This document shows, piece by piece, positions 11,928 to 22,047 of a stretch of 64,000 nucleotides of DNA. The position numbers were made by a program, and so were the translations under genes. The stretch is from the NCBI GenBank assembly GCA_022036555.1, contig CM039128.1:25614719-25678718 (forward strand), given 5' to 3'. Positions within the stretch are counted from its first letter, which is position 1; each line of letters opens with the position of its first letter. This stretch comes from Microstegium vimineum. Taxonomy: Eukaryota; Streptophyta; Magnoliopsida; Poales; Poaceae. The notes under the pieces were generated by a model, which had not been told where the DNA came from, did not search any database, and was given only the letters and a program-made list of their open reading frames with translations.

Positions 11928-13875
11928 TGAGCGGTTTCAAACTGCCAAGAAACTATCTCAAAGATCCTGAGCAACTGTTGAGGAGGACTAGACGTCGCCA
12001 GGTTCCCCCTCAGAGGTTCATATCGAACTAGGATTCGTTAAAGGAAGGAGGCTCTACACCACCACTGAGCTGAAGCCCGCCTTGATCCACATGGTGCAGG
12101 CCAACCCGTTTTGCGGAAAGCCCCATGAGGATGTCAATGCTTATCTCCAGCACTTCATGGAGTTATGTGGCACGTTCACCATCAAGGGAGTGGCGTCTGA
12201 CGCCATTTGCCTTCGTATTTTCCCATTCTCGCTATTGGGAAAGGCGAAGCAATAGTTCTACGCCCACAAAGAAGAAGTCACTACATGGGAGAGGTGTGCT
12301 AACACATTCCTCAAGAAGTTCTTCCTGACGTGCAAAACCAATGCTCTTCGCGGGAAGATCTCAAGATTCCAACAACAATCTGATGAGACGATTCCCGAAG
12401 CATGGGAACGTCTCCAGGAGTACGTTCGTGCCTGTCCTCATAATGGGATAGACGACTGGCTCCTGATCCAAGGTTTCTACCACGGACTGACTAGCATGGC
12501 CCGTAGTCACCTTGATGCTGCCGCTGGAGGGGCATTTCTCCAACACACAGTAAGAAATGCCAAGGACCTCATCGAGAAAATGGTGATAAACCAAGGATGG
12601 GGTGAGGAACGTCTCCAGCCAAAGAAGAGAGGTATGCACACCGTCAGTGAGGTGGACATGCTCTCTGCCAAGATGGACCTCCTGAGGAAGAAGTTAGAAG
12701 AAGGTTCCAAGAAGGAATTAGAGGCCATCTACCCAATCGCCACCGCACAAGCTATTGAAGCCGATCCATGGTGCGAGGTGTGCGGAGGAAATGATCACTC
12801 GGGCAACAATTGCCCCGAGACTTTGAAGGAGGACGTGAACTTCATCGGCAACAACAGCAACAGTAACAACAACAACAACAACAACAACAACGGGTATCGA
12901 CCCCAACAACAAGGAAGCTGGAATTCACGCCCTTTCTACCAAGGTAATGGAGGTAATGGTAATTACAATAATTACAATTATTACAATAACCAGCCTTCGT
13001 TAAAAGACCTTGTTCTTGGGCAATCTAAGATTAATGATGGTATAAATAGAAAAATGATTGGCATTGATAAAGTTCTTGAAAACTTTGGTGAGAAAATGGA
13101 TAGCTTTACAACTTCTATGAAAAATCAATTGAGCTTTAATAAAATGCTAGAAACCCAACTAGCTCAATTAGCAGCAGCTATACCGTCTATGGAACAAGGT
13201 AAAATTCCTGGGAAACCAGAAGATTCAATTGAGCATGTAAATATGGTCAATACGAGGTTCGGTAAGCCTCCACTTCGCTCCTATTGGGGCTATCTTCTCG
13301 ATCCTCCCTTCATCATGAAGAAGGAAGATCCAGGCCTCCCGACGATCAAGTGCTCAATTGGACAACAGACGTTCCACACTGCCTTCTGTGATCTTGGATC
13401 ATGCGTCAACATCATGTCCAAGGTAACGTATGATAATCTGTTAGGAGGACCTTTGGTCCCCACATGTGTTCGCTTGCAGATGGCAGATCAAACAATACGG
13501 TTTCCCGAGGGAATCGCAAGGGATATCTTGGTGAACATCCAAGACGAATACATCCCCACCGACTTCATCATCCAAGACATGGGAGCTAACACGGAAGTCC
13601 CTGTCATTTTGGGAAGGCCCTTCCTCAACACCACCAACGCGGTCATCTACATGGGATCGGGCCAAATCCACTTCCAATTCCCAAGTCATAAGGTAAAATG
13701 TGCTTTAGATGGTTATAAACTTAATAAACAGGCCAAAGCACAACCACCAAGAAGAAGAGTTCCAGCTCCACGCAAAAAGAAGCAATATCCAGAGATCAAG
13801 ATCGAAGAACTCAAGAAGGATGAACCCGCCAATCCAAGGCAGGTTTGGAAAACAAAAGAGGTGCGCACATCATAG
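11928..13875 (+). pseudogene. gag: Gag-protease polyprotein of element A
   Basis: The main frame is open from about 12061 to the TAG at 13873-13875, apart from TAG 12253-12255; the segment from ATG 12496 is 459 codons. The likely start ATG at 11928 (MSGFKLPRN) is in another frame and ends early. Order: Retrotrans_gag capsid region (ANPFCGKPHEDVNAYLQHF ... TFYHGL-type segment, 12095-12500), a basic/helical region, a CCHC zinc knuckle (CEVCGGNDHSGNNC, 12772-12813), an Asn homopolymer, an Asn/Tyr-rich spacer, then an aspartic protease with DLGSCVNIMS (13390-13420) and ILGRPFL (13605-13625). The protease triad DLG differs from the usual DTG/DSG, as is common in Athila relatives. It lacks polymerase and integrase. 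Confidence 0.85.
12850..12891 (+). repeat. AAC trinucleotide microsatellite coding for poly-Asn
   Basis: An AAC-rich run just after the zinc knuckle encodes nine consecutive Asn residues plus flanking Asn/Ser. Read directly from sequence. Confidence 0.9.
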
Positions 13876-14789
13876 TCTCCGCCTCCGGAGTCATCAAGTG
13901 CACCCGAGGAATGAACAAGAAGAAGAGTCCTACTCCGAGGACTTAAAAACCAAGGAGCCTGCGCCGAAAGGTAAATCGGTAGTTATCTTTTACTTCCTTT
14001 CTTAAATTTAGTTCAAACCTTTAATACTTAAAATTCAGAAAACTAAAGTTAGATTAAATAAAACTTGATAATTAGTTTAGCACTAAAACTTGACAAAAAT
14101 TAGGGACATAGGGGGTTCGGCCGAACACCTTTATGCATCCCACTTTGGCTTATTTAATTAAGGATCATTTAGGGACGTTTATAAAAGAAAAATAAAATGG
14201 AGCACTAGGGGTTCGCCCGAACACCCTATAGGCCCCATCTCCATCCCTCTTTCCTTATCCACCATCCTTCATCCAAACATATCATGATTAGAGTAGTGGA
14301 CTCCCAAAAATTCAGATTCTTGCTTTATGAGACATCTCTTTTGTCTTGTCATGCTTTAGAGTACATCAATCACTTTAAGCATGACACATCCTTGTCTCCC
14401 ACTACTCCATGTCCAAAGTAGGGAATCATGACACCCATCACTTTCACTTTGTCATGCTTTGAAAAAGAAAACACATCAATCACATTCCATCAAAGCATGA
14501 CATACCTTTGTCCCCCACTACTCTTTGTTTAAAGAGGAGAATCTTGACCACTTTAGCTTAGCTTTTGATCACATCATATCACATCCTTCACCTTTCACCA
14601 AGCACTAGAAAAATCATGAATGGAATCTCTACTTTTAAGATGGCCGACCACTTTGTGTCACCTCCTTCTGTCTCTTTTTTGCTTTGTGTAAGGCATCCAC
14701 TAGACATGTGATCATGGCACCCAAGGGCATGCCCAAGGGGTGGTCGGCCGACCACTCCATGGCACCCCCTTGGTGCCACTTCCTTCCCC
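13876..14789 (+). other. Intergenic region of element A between gag-protease and ORF-1
   Basis: AT-rich spacer without a supported gene. It occupies the place where an autonomous relative would carry RT and integrase. It holds three palindromes of the shared family (14107-14135, 14204-14230, 14734-14762) and short internal repeats around ATCATGACA/CTTTGTCATGCTTT between 14330 and 14520. Confidence 0.65.
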
Positions 14790-14796
14790 TATAAAA
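14790..14796 (+). promoter_or_regulatory. Internal TATA box upstream of ORF-1 in element A
   Basis: TATAAAA in the context CCCCTATAAAACCCCATGC, about 280 bp before the ATG at 15071 and 28 bp after a 29-bp palindrome. A C/T-rich leader follows. It suggests a separate transcript for the downstream ORF; this is inference from motif and spacing. Confidence 0.5.
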
Positions 14797-15070
14797 CCCC
14801 ATGCAAGGAGGGCTCATTCCCTCACACCTCAACAAGAATTCAGTTCTAGATCAAGCCTCTCCTTGCACTGCTCTCTCCTCTCTACATTCAAGAGAAGTTC
14901 TTAGCTCTCAAAGAGAATAGTGTTGCTCTCACTAGTCCACAAGAAGATCTATTGTCTTCATCAAGCTTCTCTTAGCTCAAACTTCTCCCCACAAGGCAAA
15001 CTAGAAATCCACTCCACATACACATACCCCTTTCTAGTCTTGCTCTTGTGTCCCTCTTCCTCTCTAGAAG

Positions 15071-15828
15071 ATGAAGAACCCATTGACATCCACATTCAAG
15101 AAGATGAAGAAAGCTATGAGTGGGAGCTCATCCCGACGCTCCCACCAATCCGAGGATACTTCCCAAAGAAGAACAAGGGGAGGTTCGGCCCGATACACAT
15201 GGGAGAACCTCCAAACCAAAGAACACCCTCAGGAGGAGGAAGTACCAACAGAGGTACCACATGTCGAGGCATTATTGGTACCCCCGATGACAACCTATGA
15301 TCAGCAAAGCAGACTCTGGTTCAACCAACTAGAGTATCAGAGGTACCTCTCTTTTTTTGAGAATTACACAGTTACAACGTAGACACTCAAACACGCACGC
15401 ACACTCACCCCTATGAATACACGTACGCAAACCCTACCCCTATGAGCACCTCCGAAGAACTGAGCCGGCAGATATCTCGAGCTTCACGAAGTCACCACAG
15501 GCGCCTCACTATCGACGGGGACGTCGCCTACCACTGAAAGCGCAGCGCCGGAAAATCCTGGAATAAATCCAGGAAACCACAGCCTGAAATTCGCTCCCAC
15601 GGGGAATCGAACTCAGGACCTGTGGGGTGTCGCTCGAGTGACTTAACCAACCAGACTCAGGACCTGCGGGGTACCTCTCTCTTCGAGATTGATCTTTTGA
15701 GCACACATGGATTTTGGATCCAAGACTCCTCTCCAACGCAGGTATGACCACCGAATTCGAAACTATCTTTACTTCTATTGGTTGATCTAGCTTTTGGCAA
15801 ATAGAAGAGTTTGGAATTGAGTTGCTCA
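15071..15828 (+). pseudogene. Athila ORF-1-like gene of element A, 5' part
   Basis: ATG 15071 opens a basic/acidic N-terminus (MKNPLTSTFKKMKKAMSG) and continues to the conserved SRLWFNQLEYQRYLS segment, where a SINE is inserted (15353-15669). After it the frame resumes with SLRD, then stops at TGA near 15690, and the IGW-type region continues to 15828, where the CACTA element is inserted. The part after CACTA is at 31358-32420. This resembles the Arabidopsis retrotransposon ORF-1 (ATHILA) family, a protein of unclear or env-like role encoded downstream in Athila elements. Dead through insertions and stops. Assignment to the family is by motif recall, without a database search. Confidence 0.65.
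15353..15669 (-). mobile_element. tRNA-derived SINE, minus strand
   Basis: Flanked by the 11-bp duplication GGTACCTCTCT (15342-15352 and 15670-15680). On the minus strand the head carries an A-box-like TGGTTGGTTAAGTCACT and a B-box-like GAGTTCGATTCCCC, both at the right end of the plus-strand interval. The tail ends with GTGTAATTCTC and an A run (plus-strand T run at 15352-15358). About 317 bp, in the size range of grass SINEs of this kind. It interrupts the ORF-1 gene of A. Confidence 0.8.
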
Positions 15829-16340
15829 CACTACTAATTTTTGACCCTATTGCACTGACCATTTTTTTATGTTATAACCCTAAAATAGATGTGATAACCT
15901 TGTTTTGCATCCATTTGTCGTCTGATGCAAGTGGTCCCGATGCAATAGCCTTTCGCATCGGTTAAGTGTTGTTGATGTGACAAGGAACTATTGCATCTTC
16001 AATCAGATTTCTCTCGCATCAAAATTGAGAGATGCAATTGCTTATTGCATCAAAATCAGGTGGATGCAATACATCTATTGCAACGACTACTGTTGGGTGA
16101 AATAGACTATATTGCAGTGACTAATGTTGGGTGCAATAGACTATATTGCATCAGCTTTTAAATTGATGAAATGAGTCCTGTTGCATCACCATTTTGGCTT
16201 GATGTAAGAGAAACTATTGCATCGACATTATGTTCGAAGCAAAAAAAAGTGTTGCATCAGCATTTAGTTGGATGCACAAGTAACTATTACATCGTCATGA
16301 GGGTGGATGCACAAACAAATATTGCATCGAATTCATTGCA
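15829..16340. repeat. Left subterminal repeat region of the CACTA element
   Basis: Roughly fifteen TGCATC or GATGCA motifs in both orientations within 450 bp, usually as TATTGCATC or GATGCAATAG. In En/Spm-type elements such repeats bind the TNPA product. The same words fill the right end. Confidence 0.8.
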
Positions 16341-17820
16341 GCATACAAATTCATAATAATGCAGAATACAATGGCACAAAAAGGGTATCATATTAATAAT
16401 TAACTTGGATCATCACCATTCAATAGTTTGTACAATATAAGGAAGTCAAAGGCCTTCCTATTTGAAAAAAGACAATGATAAACTAAAATACATGTCTCTT
16501 AGCACAGATGAACATGACATCTTTCTCATTGCACAATATTTGATTCATTTTAGCTTGCCAACACTCCCTCAAGGTTGATCATCTTGAAAAAGTCAAAATT
16601 GCATGCATTAGTAATATATAGTTGATCACACAGTAGGAATCAAACATAGACAACACATGATAGATAACTGAAAACAGTATTTTAGTGTTTAGCAAATAAA
16701 ATTGATATTGATTCATGTATGAGTTTTGCAACTCATAGCACATACAAAGTAAAGGCAATTCTGTACCATATAAATGCAACAAGAAATGCAGTTCTCTGTA
16801 CCAAAATAAGGGCAGTTCTCTAAAAACAATAAAACTACTCACACTGCTTGACCAATAACTCAGCATAATAGGCATACCTGAATTATTAGAAACGTAATGG
16901 GACAAATAATTAGAAATGCAGGGTGCAGAACAAGTTATAGACTAATCTAGGCAGTAATTAATACATGAAGCTTTGGTAGTTCCACTATGGCATTGTAATT
17001 TGCTAGTGTAAGAGGAAACATATAAGTTAAATGTTAAATGACTAAGAATATTGGCAATGAATTTAGAGCACGTACAACAAGATGATAATAGATATTTAAT
17101 CTTCCATATTATCTCATACACAAACATACATGTATAAGTGGAGAAAGTCCATAATAATAATCTGGATAACAACTTAAAATTACACATGTTTGGTCATACC
17201 TTTGCTCCTTTCTTTCTGCATTGTCGTTTTTTATTTGCAGCAGTATTCCTCAGTGTTTGTGATGTAATAAATATCACTGTGTCATTACTGTCTTTCTCAT
17301 TTGGTCAAAGTGATCTATTGGCATTGCTGCGAGTTAGGCGAGGTTGCATACTTATCTGTTTGCTCAATAATTCACTATCTGCTACAGTCTGCAAAAATGA
17401 TAAGATTTCAAGGAGCAATCACCACTTAGCAATTATAAGAATCTGTTGAACTGCGTGTGTTATTTTTGAAGTATATTACCTGTTTCACAGGTTCTGGTCC
17501 TTGGAAGGGAGTGGGAACAACATCAGGTGCATTGCAAGGTTCCTTATGTGTGGCCACAACAGATTCTGTACTTGCCTTCATATTTAAAAAAAGATTGACA
17601 CATTACCTCAAGATTAAATATAGGTATCCAATACATTGTAGTTTGCATTTTTTCAAAAAATTATACCTGTTCTAAAACTGCAACATGATTTTCACTAACC
17701 ATATTATCAATACCAGTAGATGTGAATACTGGAGGATGAGTGGTTGTTTCTGCAGGTTGAGGGGATGTTGTGCTTGGTGCAACATTCTTTCATTAGAGGT
17801 ATAAGTACCAGAATTAGCAC
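16341..17820. other. Noncoding CACTA region downstream of the TNPA-like gene
   Basis: AT-rich, with no supported gene on either strand. It lies between the left subterminal repeats and the 3' end of the TNPA-like gene, so it probably includes 3' UTR sequence. Confidence 0.5.
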
Positions 17821-20017
17821 TCAAGAATTGTTAAAATCAATGATAAGAAGTAGTATTATTACCAAAGGCGGTGCTTGATTGTGTTGTTTAATCAATGGGA
17901 GAAAATGTTGCCTTAGTTCTTCTATCTGGCTATTTGTACTCTCCACTTGATGTTGCATCTGCTCAAATCTTTGCTTGTCGCTCTCCCTGTCAGCTTCTTG
18001 AATGGCAAGCTGTTCTTTTAACTTCTCTACCACAGCTTGCATCACAATATTCTTCTTTTGGGCTGCTGCTGCTAATGTAGCTGCATGAGCTTGCTCTTCA
18101 ATTCGTTCGTTCATCAGTTGGCTTCGGGTCGGATACTTTGCCAAATATCCATGCCTAGGACCTTTCCTTCTCCTGCATCCAGTGGTTTCCTTGTAGGTTT
18201 CATGAAGAATGTGTGTTTCTTGTTCTTTTGAAACCATAGAAGCCTCCAACTCAATTCTCTCTTCAATTTTGGAGAAGGTGGTTTCCTAAATTTAAGAACA
18301 CTAGTAGTGTTTTCAACTTTAGTAAGTACTAACAGCAGTTGCAGTTCAAGAAAAATAAGAATTTGGTAAAATGGATACTATGGAAATCCAATTTTATCAG
18401 TTAGATTCATGTACTGTTTACTTCCTCAAAACAAATCCAAGTCCATGCTAATCAGAGATATATAGTCCAACACTAGCATTTCAGAGATATATATGTATCA
18501 TATTGGACAGATACTAAACAAAAGGACAAGGAGATGATGTTTTCTGACTGAATGAGATCATGTACAACCATGAATATAATAATTATGATATATATATAAT
18601 TGCAACATCAGTAAGTACTACTGAACAAAAGAGTACTTACAAATATTTGCTTAGCAGCATCAGAAGACCACCGGGCTTCCTTGCTGCGTGTACTCCTCCA
18701 AAGTGCCAAATCATCTGGCTCATCACCAGTCTCCAAGTTTCTCTAAGATGAGAAAATTAAACAATTTAGCTGCTTTGATAAAAATTAAAAGAAGAATATT
18801 AGGTCCATCTCATTACCTGCTCATAACTAACTTGAAAAAAGGTTTTGATCCTGTAAGATGTAGTGTTTGTCGATGTTGGGAATTGCTAGAGTTTTTGGTG
18901 CTTATTCGCTAATGTAAATACAGATATGTTAGTTGCACTACAAAAATACAGTGAATAAACACATATATGTCACAGGCTTGGAACCTGAAATTTTTCACTT
19001 CCAAAATATAACACCAAATAGTACCACTCCACAATATCCAAATCTTCTGACTTATGTCTCATTCTTTGATAATAACTATTGTATGCCTTGTATGTGGCAT
19101 TCAATTGAGCTCGCCATCCTTTGTAACGATTCTGTGCAATCTTCCATATCCTAGCCTTCTCATCATCATTCTCCTCAATGTTCCACGTTGCCTGTACAAA
19201 AGGAATACCAACAAATTGTGAACAAATAGAATAGTACAACAGAATTAATTTATCATGTACACAAGCATGACTGTAACATACCATTATATCTCATGCTATC
19301 TTATCTTTAACAATCTTCTTGACATCTCTCCACTTCTGAACTCCAATAAGTGGAGTCCTTTTTCTTGTAAACCGAACTATTTCATCAATAAACGCGCGAT
19401 AGTTTTCTCCTATAGGGCCACCTTTCGTGGATGAGAAATCTATACTAAGTTTGTGACTGCCAAGTTTAAATCTCTTAGCTTCGACCGATAAACCTTTCAT
19501 GGTTCCACGACCAATCTTTCTCTTGTCGCCAACCCCTACTATTAAATTGATGTTGTAAAATTGAACTATGTTAACATTAAGAATCAGCATTTTTATATTA
19601 TAGTATTGCATGAACACTCTGAACCATTGTATACCTTTCTAAGAGGCCTTTGGCCTGCGAGCATGAGCTGGAAACTGCATTGGTGTTGGGCTATTTTCAG
19701 CACTTCCGTCTTCTTCAATGGTTTCTTCATCTAAATACGCATCTGCACATATAAACAAGTGAAAGTGCACAGTTACAATTGAATTGGAAATATATTTGTA
19801 TATATAAATGGTTGCAGTAATATGAAGATAAAAGAAAATCAGATTACGAATATCTCGAAGAAGCCCTTCCCGCCTCAACCATTCTCTATATGTTGCAACA
19901 GTATTCAAGCGGGTATCATCCTTAAATTATGCGAGATGCATATATAGATGTTACATATAGTGTCAGCTTTACATCAGTAACTGAAAATCATTGACATGTA
20001 TTTATCTAGTACATTAG
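17821..20017 (-). pseudogene. TNPA-like gene of the CACTA element, downstream exons
   Basis: Read leftward from 20017. Exon pieces: 19908-19860 (ATYREWLRREGLLRDIRN), a short acidic piece near 19740-19650, 19500-19291 (RGLSVEAK-like start, then FTRKRTPLIGVQKWRDV), 19284-18970 (ATWNIEENDDEKARIWKIAQNRYKGW), about 18760-18640 (a WWPEDL/AKQIF-like piece) and 18290-17821, a coiled coil rich in Glu, Gln and Ala. This order fits the plant Transposase_24 (Ptta/En/Spm) family, which includes TNPA-type DNA-binding proteins acting on subterminal repeats. Introns are supported by AT-rich gaps between the pieces. The gene is cut from its upstream part (24508-24982) by the TR-GAG element. Exon borders are approximate. 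Confidence 0.7.
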
Positions 20018-21028
20018 TGATGAGGACATCACCGGCTTAGATATGACCATGCCAACCACTTCTATACCAAAGGTGAAACCATTCTATATGAGGTTTATCA
20101 TTGTTACATTTGATGAATGGGTGCTGCACTATGAAGTGTGTATGTTTTCATTTTCAGAATTGCTTACATGGATCAAGGAAGGGTTAGATTGCATATGGAA
20201 AGCATGGATGGTCAATGAAGTTGATTGGGGACCAAATCCAAGTGTTCCTAACGTTCTCCACCAGGCCACCACGTCACATTGGATCCAAGAAAACAAAGAG
20301 TCCAAGTCCAACACGTTTTGGAAAGTTCAATTCGGACTGCAGAAGAGTCCAAACTTGCGACGGTTGCCACGACTTCATACGGACTCCGATTGGGACGTTC
20401 TAGCACTTTTTGGAAAGCTTATCAAGTCTACTTTCCAATGGGTCCGGATTCATACCTATATCCTATCAGATACGTGCGCAGTAGACAATTTAATACCGAG
20501 ATCTTTTCTGCCAACGGTGCTGCGTCACCCTATTTTGGGCCGATGGCCCGTGTATCAAGATGAGTCCATTAGGGACTCATTCTAGGGTTGTAGGACGACA
20601 CTAGGACCCTTGTGGTCGTCCTCCCTCCTCCTTATATCCCCTAGAGCTGCCACAAACAGATTGGGTTTTGTTTAGATGAAAGTTTAGCTGCTGCTACTTC
20701 CTTGTAGACGTGTGTGTCGACTAGACCATCCGTTCTACTTGATTCGGAACCCCACCTTCATGTGTATCACATCTGATCCTTCATCTCTTATTTGCAATTG
20801 AGTGCTTGTTCTACTTGTTCTTGCTTGTTCTTCGATTGCTTGCAGGAATAACCCTAGTGGTTTGGTTGGTTGTGATCCGCAAGATCGTGAGCAACCGCTG
20901 GAATTGGTGTATCGATCGCTAAGGCGCAACGTCCTTGGATAGTTGTAGTCGGATCGTGAACGTCGTTCCAGTCAAATCGAAGTTATCTATCTCCACCGAA
21001 AGATCGGGACAACCCATACATCTCATCA
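20018..21028 (+). repeat. 5' LTR of the TR-GAG element
   Basis: Starts TGATGAGGACATC and ends ACATCTCATCA. An open frame inside it (20043-20585) corresponds to the segment that extends the gag ORF in the 3' LTR. Confidence 0.95.
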
Positions 21029-21029
21029 G

Positions 21030-21050
21030 TTGGTAATCAGAGCAAGGTTT
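21030..21050 (+). other. Primer binding site of TR-GAG (initiator-Met tRNA type)
   Basis: TTGGTAATCAGAGCAAGG follows the 5' LTR by one base. It differs by an extra A from the common TGGTATCAGAGC site complementary to initiator tRNA-Met. Confidence 0.75.
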
Positions 21051-22047
21051 ATCGGTGAGAGACTTCCAATTCTGCACAATTTTTTTTCCTATAGTCCAGA
21101 AAAGCCAAAAAAAATAGTAGATTAGTTTTCCGTAATCCCATAAACCCGTTGAGCCTTTTGCTAGTACTACTTAGTTAGGGCTTGTTGAGTCGTCGGTTAC
21201 ATCGGTTGAGTCGTGTTGCTGGTCTTGGGGTTAGGCTTTTAGAGTTTCGAGTTCTTGTCACGTTTTGGTCACTATATCCGCTGTGTTTACCATCACCATA
21301 TACATCTCCACTACATCATATATATTTCTTTTGCAATCGTTGCTACCATATACATCTTTGCTGCACCATATCCATCCACAATTTTTTTTTTCACATCCAG
21401 ATCTGATTTAGGCACACAAAAAAATATCAGCATTGCTAGTTCTTTAAGAAAGAAAACACATTGTTACATTGCTTATTGGAATCTGATTTGTCAAGATCCA
21501 ATTTTGTTATAGTTGTGCAAAGTAAAAGAAAAGAAGAAGAAGAAAAAATCAGAAAGAAAATAGAAAAAAAAGAAGAAAAGAAGAGAAAGAGAAAGAGAAA
21601 AGAAAGAAAAGAAGAGAGGAGGAAAAGAAAGGGAGTGTTTTGCTTGCTATTCTTGTGCCTTTTTTTTGCTGTACCGTGACTTCGTTTGTGTCTAGGCTCG
21701 CGTCTCTAGCACTGTCTAGCCTAGGACCAACACGGTACCTCCGTTGAACGATTTCTCAACTTGCTTTTGTGACTAATGTGGTGCTAGTACTTCCTTGCAC
21801 ATTATTGTTTAGCCCTCCTATAGCTCCACATATCCGGATACAGCTTGACAGGTGTTGTTGTTGCGGTGTCGATACACTACTTCCAGGGTTTCCGACTTGT
21901 TGGTTACTGCCACCTCTTGTTTTGCTTGGTAAGAACTTGTAAGAATTTGTTTGATCAAGTTGAGAGTGAGAAAATTACAACAACCACATCCTACTAGTTG
22001 ATAGGAACATAAATACTATTGTGTATGTTTCTTGTTATCTCCTAATC
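21051..22047 (+). other. Untranslated leader of TR-GAG with purine-rich tract
   Basis: About 1 kb between primer binding site and gag start. It contains an almost pure A/G run at 21518-21640 (GAAAAG/GAAGAA units). Short ORFs here are low-complexity artefacts. The leader may hold the packaging signal, which is inference from position. Confidence 0.6.

Noticed and set aside
15590..15660. tRNA-like A and B boxes
   Set aside because: They belong to the SINE head; no cloverleaf with a proper anticodon arm, so no tRNA gene is called.
20043..20585. 180-codon ORF in the 5' LTR of TR-GAG as a separate gene
   Set aside because: It is the LTR copy of the gag C-terminal extension; nothing suggests independent translation.
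21461..21679. Lys/Glu-rich ORF in the TR-GAG leader
   Set aside because: Translation of a purine microsatellite.
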